DNA of 64,000 nt, from NCBI RefSeq assembly GCF_013393905.1, contig NZ_CP040272.1, positions 5,700,001-5,764,000 of the forward strand, written 5' to 3'. The stretch comes from Nostoc sp. C052 (GTDB lineage Bacteria > Cyanobacteriota > Cyanobacteriia > Cyanobacteriales > Nostocaceae). This document shows, piece by piece, positions 1-9,000 of the stretch. The notes beneath the pieces are model-generated. The model was not told the DNA's origin. It made no database searches and saw nothing but the letters and a program-made list of their open reading frames with translations. The position numbers and the translations under genes were made by a program. Each line of letters starts with the position of its first letter. Positions within the stretch are counted from its first letter, which is position 1.

Positions 1-2851
1 GAGCTTGTATCCCTGCACGTCCCACACGACCGCGTAATTGATACAACTGTGCTAATCCAAAGCGGTGAGCATCTTCAATCAAAATCGTGTTGACTCGTGG
101 AATATCTAAGCCAGATTCAATAATTGTCGTACAAACAAGGATATCTGCATCGCCATTGCTGAAAGTGAGCATGGTTGATTCTAACTCGCTTTCATCCATT
201 TGACCGTGAGCGATCGCAAATCTAGCTCCTGGTATTACTTCTCGTAAATTGGCTGTTGTCTCTTCAATGCCATCCACTCGTGGAACTACATAAAATACCT
301 GTCCACCTCTGTCTAATTCTTGACGAATTGCGGTACGGATACTTTCGGAATTAATCGGTGACAAATGGGTTTTAATCGGTCGTCTGGTTGGGGGTGGCGT
401 GGTAATCAAACTCATTTCCCGAATTCCCGATAAGGACATATACAAAGTTCGGGGAATGGGAGTGGCGGAGAGGGTAAGCACGTCCACTTGAGTTTTCAAG
501 CTTTTAATTTTCTCTTTCTGATTTACCCCAAATCGCTGTTCTTCATCTACCACCAACAGTCCTAAATCCTTGAATGCCACACCTTTACCCAAAAGTTGCT
601 GTGTGCCAACAACTACATCTAGTTCACCAGTTGCCAATCGTTTTTGAATATCGCGCCGTTCTTCAGCAGAGCGAAAACGGTTGAGCAAACCGACATTTAC
701 GGGATAAGGTGCAAAACGTTCTTTGAGTGTATGGTAATGTTGCTGTGTTAAAATAGTCGTTGGCGCAAGGAGTGCCACTTGTTTACCGGCGGTGACTGCT
801 TTAAAAACAGCACGAATCGCCACTTCCGTCTTTCCAAAACCGACATCGCCACAAACTAAGCGATCCATTGGGCGATCGCTTTCCATGTCGCGTTTTACAT
901 CTTGCACAGCTTTGAGTTGATCTGTCGTGGGTTGGTAGGGGAAAGAATCTTCTAGTTCCTCCTGCCAAGGCATATCACCTGGAAAGCTAAAACCTTGTTG
1001 TTGTGATCGCGCTGCATAAAGTTTCAATAAGTCCACCGCCAATTTTTTAATTGCTTTGCGGACTTTATTCTTGGTATTTTCCCAAGCTTTACCAGTCATT
1101 CGATTGAGTTCCGGTGCTTTATCACCTCCGGCGCGGAACCGAGATAAAGCCCCTACTTGATCGGCTGCGACTCTCAGTAACCCATCAGCATATTGCACCA
1201 CCAAATAATCACGGGTTTCGTCATTAATCGTCAAACTTTCCAGCTTGACAAATTTACCAACACCATGATTTCTGTGAACTACATAATCACCGGGACGTAG
1301 TTTATTGGGATCAACTTGTTTAGAAGTAGCTTTGTGGCGCTTGCGGATATAGCCGGGAGTCGCCAAGGAATGCTGCCCAAAAAATTCTCGGTCTGTAACG
1401 ATTACTACTCTATAGGTAGGCAGGATAAAACCTTCAAGTTCCGCAAGACCAGAATATTTTAGGGCTATGGGAATATGGTTGATTTGCAGCTTATCGATCG
1501 CTTGGTAATCGCGGGGATTGGGGATAAACTGAGCCGGACAATCATGTTCTTGCAACAGCGAGACAGAACGGGAAGGTTGAGCAGACAGCAGCCAAATCGA
1601 AAAATTGCGATCGCGTTCTTGGCGGATGGTTTCAGCTAGTTTAGCAAACTGGTGTGGCGTAGCTGGAACCGGACGACTGGCAAGATTGATCCCATTATTT
1701 TCCTCTGACAGTTCCGATAAATATAATGTTTTAAATTTGGCAACATCAGCCAAACACTCATCAAACGAACGGTGGATTTTCGGTAATGAATGGGGAGTAG
1801 GGGAAGAAGCTACCCCATTCCCTATTCCCCATTCCCTATTCCCAATTTCCCATTGTTCTTGGGCATTTTCTACCCAGCGATCGCTATGAGCATGGCATTG
1901 TTCTGGTTCATCAATGGCAATTAGGGTATTTTCTGCTAAGTAGTTTAGCAGAGATGCTGGTTGCTCAAATGCCAACCCCAAAAAGCGACGGCTACCCTCA
2001 ATCAGCGATGAGTTAGCAGTTAAGAGTTCTGAGTCAGAATTTAACTCAGCACTCAGCACTCGGAATTGGGCACTCTTGTTGAGTGCTGCCATCACCACAG
2101 GAGTAAAGCTAGTGGGGGTAAGAATTATCTGGTCAACTTTGTCAAGGGCAGAACGTTGGGTTGCCGGGTCAAATTCCCGCATTTGCTCAATTTCATCGCC
2201 AAACCATTCCAACCGAACTGGAAACTCAGAGGAAACCGGGAACACATCAACAATATCGCCCCGTCGGCTCCATTGTCCTTCCATTTCCACCAAAGGCACT
2301 CTTTCGTAGCCCAAAATAGTTATTTTCTCACTGAAGGCATTCAAATCTAATTCCATCCCCTTTTTCAGAGTAAGACAGAATTGCCCAAAAACTTCTGGTG
2401 GAGGCAAATGAGGTTGCAACGCCCCTTGAGTAGCCACAATTGCCATCTTAGGTAATTGGAAATTAGGAATTGGGGGTTTTTCTTCCCCATTCCCCATTCC
2501 CCATTCCCCATTCCCCATTCCCAAATCTGCCAATACCTGCATTTGCCCCCAACTCATCTCAGTTTCCGGGTCAAAAGGTTCGTAGGGAGAAGCCTCAGAG
2601 GTGGGGTAAAAATGTACTGTTTGCCATCCCATTGCCTCCAGTTGTGCGTAAACGCGTCCAGCTTCCTCCAGAGTGGCGCAAACCACGAACAAATCCTTGC
2701 CCTGAGCCTGTGCTAATGCCGAAGCTACCAGAGTCTTGGGCAGCCGAGAAATGCCATTTAACCGCAATTCTTGTTGTCGATTCAGCTTAGAAATAAATTC
2801 AGTAGTGAGCGACGATCGGCCTAAGGCACGCACAATAGAAGAAAATGACAT
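1..2851 (-). CDS. mfd: Transcription-repair coupling factor Mfd (N-terminal 950 codons; C-terminus outside window)
   Basis: Mfd is a DNA translocase that removes RNA polymerase stalled at lesions and recruits the Uvr repair proteins. The frame is open from an ATG at 2851 to the window edge. Visible parts are the UvrB-like N-terminal region, the RNA-polymerase-interacting CarD-like domain near residue 520 (DYVVHRNHGVGKF), Walker A near residue 671 (GDVGFGKTEV), the DEEQRFG box near 769, and late helicase motifs near the edge (GRVGRAG). The frame contains three stretches that look like intergenic repeats, near residues 110-123, 263-280 and 333-347; each keeps the frame. The family is usually about 1,150-1,200 residues, so roughly the last 200-250 are missing here. 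Identification is secure. Confidence 0.95.
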   Translation of the reverse strand, partial: MSFSSIVRALGRSSLTTEFISKLNRQQELRLNGISRLPKTLVASALAQAQGKDLFVVCATLEEAGRVYAQLEAMGWQTVHFYPTSEASPYEPFDPETEMSWGQMQVLADLGMGNGEWGMGNGEEKPPIPNFQLPKMAIVATQGALQPHLPPPEVFGQFCLTLKKGMELDLNAFSEKITILGYERVPLVEMEGQWSRRGDIVDVFPVSSEFPVRLEWFGDEIEQMREFDPATQRSALDKVDQIILTPTSFTPVVMAALNKSAQFRVLSAELNSDSELLTANSSLIEGSRRFLGLAFEQPASLLNYLAENTLIAIDEPEQCHAHSDRWVENAQEQWEIGNREWGIGNGVASSPTPHSLPKIHRSFDECLADVAKFKTLYLSELSEENNGINLASRPVPATPHQFAKLAETIRQERDRNFSIWLLSAQPSRSVSLLQEHDCPAQFIPNPRDYQAIDKLQINHIPIALKYSGLAELEGFILPTYRVVIVTDREFFGQHSLATPGYIRKRHKATSKQVDPNKLRPGDYVVHRNHGVGKFVKLESLTINDETRDYLVVQYADGLLRVAADQVGALSRFRAGGDKAPELNRMTGKAWENTKNKVRKAIKKLAVDLLKLYAARSQQQGFSFPGDMPWQEELEDSFPYQPTTDQLKAVQDVKRDMESDRPMDRLVCGDVGFGKTEVAIRAVFKAVTAGKQVALLAPTTILTQQHYHTLKERFAPYPVNVGLLNRFRSAEERRDIQKRLATGELDVVVGTQQLLGKGVAFKDLGLLVVDEEQRFGVNQKEKIKSLKTQVDVLTLSATPIPRTLYMSLSGIREMSLITTPPPTRRPIKTHLSPINSESIRTAIRQELDRGGQVFYVVPRVDGIEETTANLREVIPGARFAIAHGQMDESELESTMLTFSNGDADILVCTTIIESGLDIPRVNTILIEDAHRFGLAQLYQLRGRVGRAGIQA
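1812..1852. repeat. Degenerate heptamer repeat (CCCCATT/CCCTATT) inside mfd
   Basis: A second, degenerate array of CCCCATT and CCCTATT units lies in frame in mfd and encodes a Gly/Asn/Glu/Trp-rich stretch near residues 333-347. It resembles intergenic arrays elsewhere in the window. Confidence 0.75.
2012..2062. repeat. ACTCAGC-type repeat inside mfd
   Basis: This stretch contains ACTCAGCACTCAGCACTC, the motif also seen at 43,080-43,130 and 57,640-57,755 outside genes. It is read in the mfd frame as a Leu/Ser/Glu-rich insertion near residues 263-280. Confidence 0.7.
2484..2520. repeat. Heptamer repeat (CCCCATT) inside mfd
   Basis: About five tandem copies of CCCCATT (TTCCCCA phase). Read on the minus strand in the mfd frame, three heptamers (21 nt) encode MGNGEWG, so the array extends the protein without breaking it. 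The same heptamer occurs outside genes elsewhere in the window. Confidence 0.85.
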
Positions 2852-3092
2852 AAGTACTACTTAGCGATGGAAGTCTTTGTGGGTCAGAAAATCTTGAGGC
2901 AGTTTATGTCAACCATTTTAAAAGTGTTAACAGCTTTCTTATTGCTTCGCTGGAAGAATAATGCACAGCCACTAATAAACTTAAGAACTATAACTATTAC
3001 TTTGTGTATAGTCAAAGCATTTATTGAAGCACCTTTAATACTAGATACTAGGGATTGAGCTACGTTCGCTCTGATAAACCGCAATTTTAAAC

Positions 3093-4421
3093 ATGTCCTC
3101 CATAACTTTTGAAATTTTAATCATTTTGGTGCTAATTATTGCCAATGGCGTGTTTTCGATGTCTGAGATGGCGATTGTCTCGGCACGGAAAGTTAGGCTA
3201 CAGCAGCTTGCCAATCAAGGAGACGCTAAGGCAAGGGTCGCATTAAAACTAGCTGAGTCTCCAAATCATTTCCTGTCAACCGTCCAGGTGGGTATTTCCC
3301 TGATCGGTATCCTGACTGGTGCTTTTGGAGGAGCAACAATTGCTAGCCGAGTGGCAATATATGTGCGACTTATCCCCTTATTAGCACCTTATAGTGAACC
3401 GATATCCTTTGGAATAGTGGTTTTGCTCATTACCTATTTTTCACTCATTGTCGGCGAATTGGTACCGAAGCGTTTGGCATTAAACAACCCAGAAAGGATT
3501 GCCTCGATTGTAGCTATTCCAATGCAAGCCTTGGCGGCGATCGCTTCTCCTGTAGTCTTTCTCTTAAGTGCTTCTACAGATTTGATCCTGCGATTACTGG
3601 GAATTACAGCTTCTACCGAGCCGCAAGTCACTGAAGAAGAGATTAAAATCTTAATTGAGCAAGGGACTGAAGCGGGAACTTTTGAGGAAGCTGAACAGGA
3701 TATGGTAGAGCGAGTCTTTCGTTTAGGCGATCGCCCTGTTAGCTACTTAATGACACCCCGTCCTGATATCGTCTGGCTAGATTTAGACGACTCTGCCGAA
3801 GAAAATCGCCAAAAAATGGTTGATAGTGCCTATTCTCGGTATCCAGTTTGTCAGGGGGGACTTGACAATGTGCTGGGTGTTATCCCTGTCACCGACTTAT
3901 TAGCCAGAAGTTTCCGAGGCGAACCTCTAGACTTGACCATTGGATTACGACAGCCTGTATTTGTGCCAGAAAGCACCCGTGGCTTGAAAGTTTTGGAATT
4001 GTTTAAGCAAACCATCACTCACATGGCGCTAGTAGTGGATGAATACGGCGTGATTCAAGGATTAGTCACTCTCAACGACATTATGAGTGAAATTGTCGGT
4101 GATGTTCCTTCCACAGATGGACAGGATCAACCCCAAGCTGTCCAACGCGAAGATGGTTCTTGGCTTTTGGATGGGATGTTGCCTGTAGAGGAGTTTTTGG
4201 AACTTTTCGGTATGGAAGAGTGGGAATCAGAGGAACGCGGCAGTTATCAAACCTTAGGTGGTTTTGTGATCACCCATTTAGGTCGTATTCCTGCCGCAGC
4301 AGACCATTTTGAATGGCAAAGTATGCGAATTGAAGTGATGGATATGGATGGTAATCGTGTTGATAAGGTGCTAGTCGTACCTAAGGCAGTTAAATCAGCA
4401 GATACGAAAAAATCTGATTAA
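3093..4421 (+). CDS. CNNM/CorC (HlyC) family membrane protein with CBS domains
   Basis: An integral membrane protein of the DUF21-CBS-CorC_HlyC type (442 aa). Relatives are linked to magnesium or cobalt export and are often labelled hemolysin-like. Residues 1 to about 190 hold the DUF21 membrane domain, with an N-terminal hydrophobic helix and further helices near 60-80 and 95-150. A CBS pair follows at about 210-335 (YLMTPRPDIVWL, then VVDEYGVIQGLVTLNDI), and a C-terminal CorC_HlyC domain at about 350-430. The ATG at 3093 puts the first hydrophobic helix right at the N-terminus, as usual. It is divergent from mfd across a 241-bp gap. The family is sure; the ion is not. Confidence 0.9.
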   Translation: MSSITFEILIILVLIIANGVFSMSEMAIVSARKVRLQQLANQGDAKARVALKLAESPNHFLSTVQVGISLIGILTGAFGGATIASRVAIYVRLIPLLAPYSEPISFGIVVLLITYFSLIVGELVPKRLALNNPERIASIVAIPMQALAAIASPVVFLLSASTDLILRLLGITASTEPQVTEEEIKILIEQGTEAGTFEEAEQDMVERVFRLGDRPVSYLMTPRPDIVWLDLDDSAEENRQKMVDSAYSRYPVCQGGLDNVLGVIPVTDLLARSFRGEPLDLTIGLRQPVFVPESTRGLKVLELFKQTITHMALVVDEYGVIQGLVTLNDIMSEIVGDVPSTDGQDQPQAVQREDGSWLLDGMLPVEEFLELFGMEEWESEERGSYQTLGGFVITHLGRIPAAADHFEWQSMRIEVMDMDGNRVDKVLVVPKAVKSADTKKSD

Positions 4422-4488
4422 CAAAAGGAGGTAAAGGAAGAATTATTGAAAAAGTCACTTCCTTGTCTCTTCCCAATCCCCAATCCCT

Positions 4489-5670
4489 CTAAGTGCGAGA
4501 TAGACGTTTAACCGCTTCACCTGCCAACAGATGATGAGCTTGTTTTAGAAGTTGGGGGATCTTATCGGCGTGAGGATTGCGGGCGATAGATTGCCGTAAG
4601 TCTAATTCGTCTAGCCGATCGGCTTTGTTGCCGGGGAACCAGTGGCCACCATTGCCAAGGAGGTTGTAGCGCATTTTAGCGTACTCTACCAGATCGTAGG
4701 CGATCGCTAAATTCCGCAGCCACAAAATCACCCGAATATTTACCTCACCAGGGGTTTGATCAAAGGTTGGTAGATTTGTTTCCCAGGATTTTACCCAATC
4801 TTCTCCCAAAGAAGCGATCGCTTCTTTTTCCAACTTTGCTATAATTGGTGGCAAAATTTCTGATGCCCGATCGATTAATTCTAAAGTCTTCAGGTGTTCA
4901 TCAAAATCTTGTGGTTTTGCTGCTCCTATGCTTAGGGTATGAACCTCTTGATGACTCAAACAAAATAAATCATTAAACACCATTGGACTCAACGGAGCGC
5001 AAAGATTTACTAATTTTTGTGGAGGTTCATATAACAAACCGCCTTTATTAGATGGACTAATAATAAACACACCCATGTCGTGGCGTTTGGCTGCTTCAAT
5101 TGCTGCCCAATTCCATTGATTAATGTAGTACCAATGCAAGTTTACATAATCAAATTGATTGGTATTAATTGTTTGTACAATTAACTCTGTTGAACCGTGT
5201 GTAGAAAAGCCAATAAATCTAACTTTTCCTTCTGCTTGCAACTGCTGCGCTACTTCCAAACAACCGCCGGGACGGATGCTATCATCTAACGACTCAGGAT
5301 GATTGATACCGTGCAACCCTAAAAGGTCAACATAATCTAGTTGGAGATTTCGCAATGATTGTTCAAATGTCTCACGGAATTCTTTCGCATCTGCCTTTGG
5401 GCTGATTTTGGTCTGAACAATCAATTTTTCACGGGGAAACTTGGGTAATATTCTCCCCAATTGCATTTCGGAAGTGCCATAGCCACGAGCAGTTTCAATA
5501 TGATTAATTCCAACCTCAACTGCCCTTTTAATTGTCGCTTCTAGATTCGCCTGGTTATCAGCAGGAATTTCATGATTGGGAACATCCTCCCATTTGAACT
5601 GATATCTCATGCCACCGCAGGAAAACACTGGCATCTGTAATTCGGTGCGTCCAAATCGTCTATATAACAT
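4489..5670 (-). CDS. Aldo/keto reductase family oxidoreductase
   Basis: A predicted NADPH-dependent oxidoreductase of the aldo/keto reductase superfamily (393 aa). It has the typical N-terminus (MLYRRFGRTELQMPVFSCGG), the active-site region HIETARGYGTSE near residues 57-68, VQTKISPKAD, the barrel segment DYVDLLGLHGINHPES and IGFSTHGS. The C-terminal part from about residue 280 is a helical extension of the kind seen in COG1453-type members, but I see no Cys cluster for an iron-sulfur site. It is convergent with the CNNM gene. The substrate cannot be told from sequence. Confidence 0.88.
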   Translation of the reverse strand: MLYRRFGRTELQMPVFSCGGMRYQFKWEDVPNHEIPADNQANLEATIKRAVEVGINHIETARGYGTSEMQLGRILPKFPREKLIVQTKISPKADAKEFRETFEQSLRNLQLDYVDLLGLHGINHPESLDDSIRPGGCLEVAQQLQAEGKVRFIGFSTHGSTELIVQTINTNQFDYVNLHWYYINQWNWAAIEAAKRHDMGVFIISPSNKGGLLYEPPQKLVNLCAPLSPMVFNDLFCLSHQEVHTLSIGAAKPQDFDEHLKTLELIDRASEILPPIIAKLEKEAIASLGEDWVKSWETNLPTFDQTPGEVNIRVILWLRNLAIAYDLVEYAKMRYNLLGNGGHWFPGNKADRLDELDLRQSIARNPHADKIPQLLKQAHHLLAGEAVKRLSRT

Positions 5671-6057
5671 CAGTGGATTGTGGATTGTTTAGCAACTTAA
5701 AATTTGAAAACGACAGTCATTCGAGCTTTCAGTGGCACAATCTTTTCCTCTGTTCAATTTGTGACACTAGCAAGATTCATCCCATTATGAGATATGTCAA
5801 GCCTTTTAGTTATTAGACTTAACCAGTATTCCAGTTCCAGAGAGTAATTATCTCACGCTATAGCACAACACGGTTTAGATAAGCTTTTTTCCCCCTGCAT
5901 CCCCTACGGATAAATTTCTTAACCCAAGCGTATTGCCCTATAGCAATCTTATCTGATTTATAAAAATTGCAAGGCTGGGATGCTCGACTTCTCTAAAAAG
6001 TTGAGCATCCCAGCAGTTTTGAGTTGTGAGGAGTTGGCAGGTTGTCAGATACCCTTC
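5671..6057. other. Intergenic region between aldo/keto reductase and NRPS genes
   Basis: This 387-bp gap separates two genes on the minus strand. It should carry the promoter of the aldo/keto reductase gene and holds the strong hairpin at 5974-6014 behind the NRPS. I see no coding potential. Confidence 0.6.
5974..6014 (-). terminator. Hairpin terminator downstream of the NRPS gene
   Basis: A 17-bp stem (5974-5990 paired with 5998-6014, one G-T pair, 7-nt loop) sits 43 bp after the NRPS stop codon. Read on the minus strand the stem is followed by a T-rich stretch (AATTTTTATAA), which suits intrinsic termination. Confidence 0.7.
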
Positions 6058-9000
6058 TTAATTTTTTGGGGACTGCGCCTGGGTTAAGCAATTTTTCAAT
6101 ATTTCGGCTAACACTTGTACGTTGGGTTCATTAAGTAAGTCAAGATGAGATCCAGGAACGTAATGGATATCTAATCCTCCAGCCACCAATTCGCCCCAGC
6201 CAAATTGTGGGTCGTATTGTGTACCTATGGCTTCGTCTCGATTTTGATCTTCTGTCCGCAAGAGGATAGCTTGACCAACATAAGGTAAAAATGTATATTC
6301 ATTGCCCGCTTGAATATTAGCATCTATACTTTTTAAATGCTTGTCAGTTTCCGGTAAACTAAGTACCCCTTCCAAGTAACGGTTATATGTATTTTGGAGA
6401 TGCTGCTTACGCCAATAACTCCATCTCACAATTTTTTGCCAAAGGTAGATAGGCCCTTGTTTAACTATATTAGTTAAATGCAAAAAGACTCGTTTGAGAA
6501 ATGGCGCTCGCCAGCTATAACCTAAACGACAACTATCAAACAGAACTAGAATACCAACTTGTTCGCCTTGCTCTTGGAGTTGTCGAGCCATCTCGAAAGC
6601 AACTACACCTCCAAAAGAGTAACCTCCCAGAAAATAAGGCCCATTGGGTTGAAGAGTCTTAATTTCTTGAATATAGTGAGTTGCCATGTCTTCAACTCGC
6701 GTATGGAAAGGCTGTTTTCCATCTAGCCCTTGTGGCTGTAGTCCATAGAATGGTTGCTCTGAACCCAGATGCAGTGCCAGTTCACGGAAACATAAAACTT
6801 CCCCACCCAGTCCGTGAATGCAGTAAAAAGGTGGTTGGGAACCGTTGGGTTGAATTTCTACCAGAGATGACCAGCTAGATTTTGATTTGTCTAAGGTATT
6901 TACTAAAGCCTTGTTTGTTACTGCTATTTCTTCTTCTTGGGAGATTATTTTGGCTAGAGCCTCTACAGTACTTGACTGGAACAGAATGGCAAGAGGCAAA
7001 TTTTTACTAAATGTCTTCTCAATTTGCCAAAACAGTTTTACTGCTAGTATGGAATGTCCTCCTAGCTCAAAGAAGTTGTCCCTAACACCGATAGGCTGGA
7101 CACCTAAAATTTGTTCCCAAATTTTGGTTAGTTGTAATTCTAATTCATCACGGGGAGCAACGTAGGTGTTTTCCGAATCAAGCCTGGTTGAGTCTGGTGC
7201 TGGTAAAGCGCGGCGGTCGATTTTGCCGTTGGGGGTTAGGGGTAAGGTGTCTAGTAAAACGAAAGCACTAGGCACCATATATTCTGGTAGTTGTTGTTTG
7301 AGGAAATGGCGCAGTTCGTCTATATTTGGTGTCTGTTCTGGGTGAGGAACGATATAAGCAACTAGTCGCTGGTTTTCTAGATGATCGACTCTCGCAATTA
7401 CGACGGTTTGCTGTATGGTAGGGTGCTGTGCTAGTAAAGCTTCGATTTCTCCAAGTTCGATGCGGAAACCACGAATTTTTACCTGATGATCGATTCTACC
7501 GATATATTCAATATTGCCATCGTGAAGGTAACGGGCTAAGTCTCCAGTTTTGTAAAGCTTTTCACCTTCATTAAAGGGATGGGAAATAAATCGCTCGGCT
7601 GTTAAGTCTGGACGGTTTAGATAGCCTTTGGCAACTCCGATACCACCAATATAAAGTTCGCCGATCGCACCTAACGGAACTGGTTGGAGATGGGAGTCGA
7701 GGATATAAAGTTGAGTGTTGGCGATCGCTCTGCCAATCGGTACACTTTTTAAGTTACTCTCTCTTTGACACTGCCAAAATGTGACATCAATTGCAGCTTC
7801 AGTAGGGCCATAGAGGTTGTGTAGTTCGCATCCCATCGGCTCAAAAAACCGCTCCTGGAGATCAACTGGTAAGGCTTCTCCACTACAAAACACCCGTTTT
7901 AGAGATTTGCAACCTTCTAGTCCCTTAGTTTCTAGAAATATCTGCAACATGGAGGGTACAAAATGCAGTGTTGTAATTTCTTCTTGGGCGATGGTGTTGA
8001 TTAAGTAAGTCGCATCTCGCTGTCCACCAGGTTTAGCCATCACTAAACGCGCCCCTGTCAATAAGGGCCAGAAAAACTCCCAAACTGAAACGTCAAAACT
8101 AAAAGGCGTTTTTTGCAGAACGCGATCGCTTTCAGTTAGTTTGTAAGCATCCTGCATCCATACTAAGCGATTGCAAATTCCCCGATGGGTGTTCATCGCG
8201 CCCTTGGGTTTGCCTGTAGAACCGGAGGTATAAATTACATAAGCTATATCTAGAGGCTGGACACTAGAATTAGGATTGCAATTGCTTTGTTGTGAGATTG
8301 TTTCCCAGTCGCTATCCAGACAAACTTTTTGGCTACTTGTAGGCAGACGATCAACTAAATCCCTTTGGGTTAACAGCACCGCAGGTTGACAATCCCCTAG
8401 CATATATGCTAGACGCTCTTGAGGATATTCGGGATCAAGAGGTACATAAGCGCCACCAGCTTTGAGAATCCCTAACAGTCCGACAACCATTTCTAAGGAA
8501 CGCTCAACACAAATGGCTACTAATACATTTGGCTGGACTCCACAAGTTTGCAAGTAGTGTGCTAGTTGGTTGGCACGACTATTTAGTTCACTGTAGGTAA
8601 GGTGCTTGTCTGCAAATTTTACAGCGATCGCATCTGGTGTTTTCTCTACCTGCGCTGCAAATAACTGGTGCAGACATTCAGATAAATCGTAGTCAGTTTG
8701 GGTATCATTCCACTCTACTAGTAGCTGATGCCGTTCGGCTGCTGTTAACAGAGGCAAATTGGCAATATGCTGTTCTGTGTTGGCAACAATACCTTCAAGT
8801 AAAGTTTGGAAATGCCCTACCATTCTAGCGATCGTTGTCGCATCAAATAAATCTGTGTTGTATTCAATTCCACCTTTGATCCCCTCTGAAGTTTCTTCTA
8901 AATCGAGGGTCAGCTCGAACTTGGCTGCACCGCTATGAACTTCTAGTGGGGTAATGTTCAATCCCGGAAGTTCCCAAAGTTCCCTTGGGGTATTGTGGAA

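Noticed and set aside
1979..2005. Possible frameshift in mfd near an A-run
   Set aside because: Counting the bases again shows five A residues and an open frame (SRRFLGLAF), so the gene is intact.
6681..8828. Several plus-strand frames inside the NRPS gene
   Set aside because: They are antisense frames in a long, well-conserved coding region with no features of their own.
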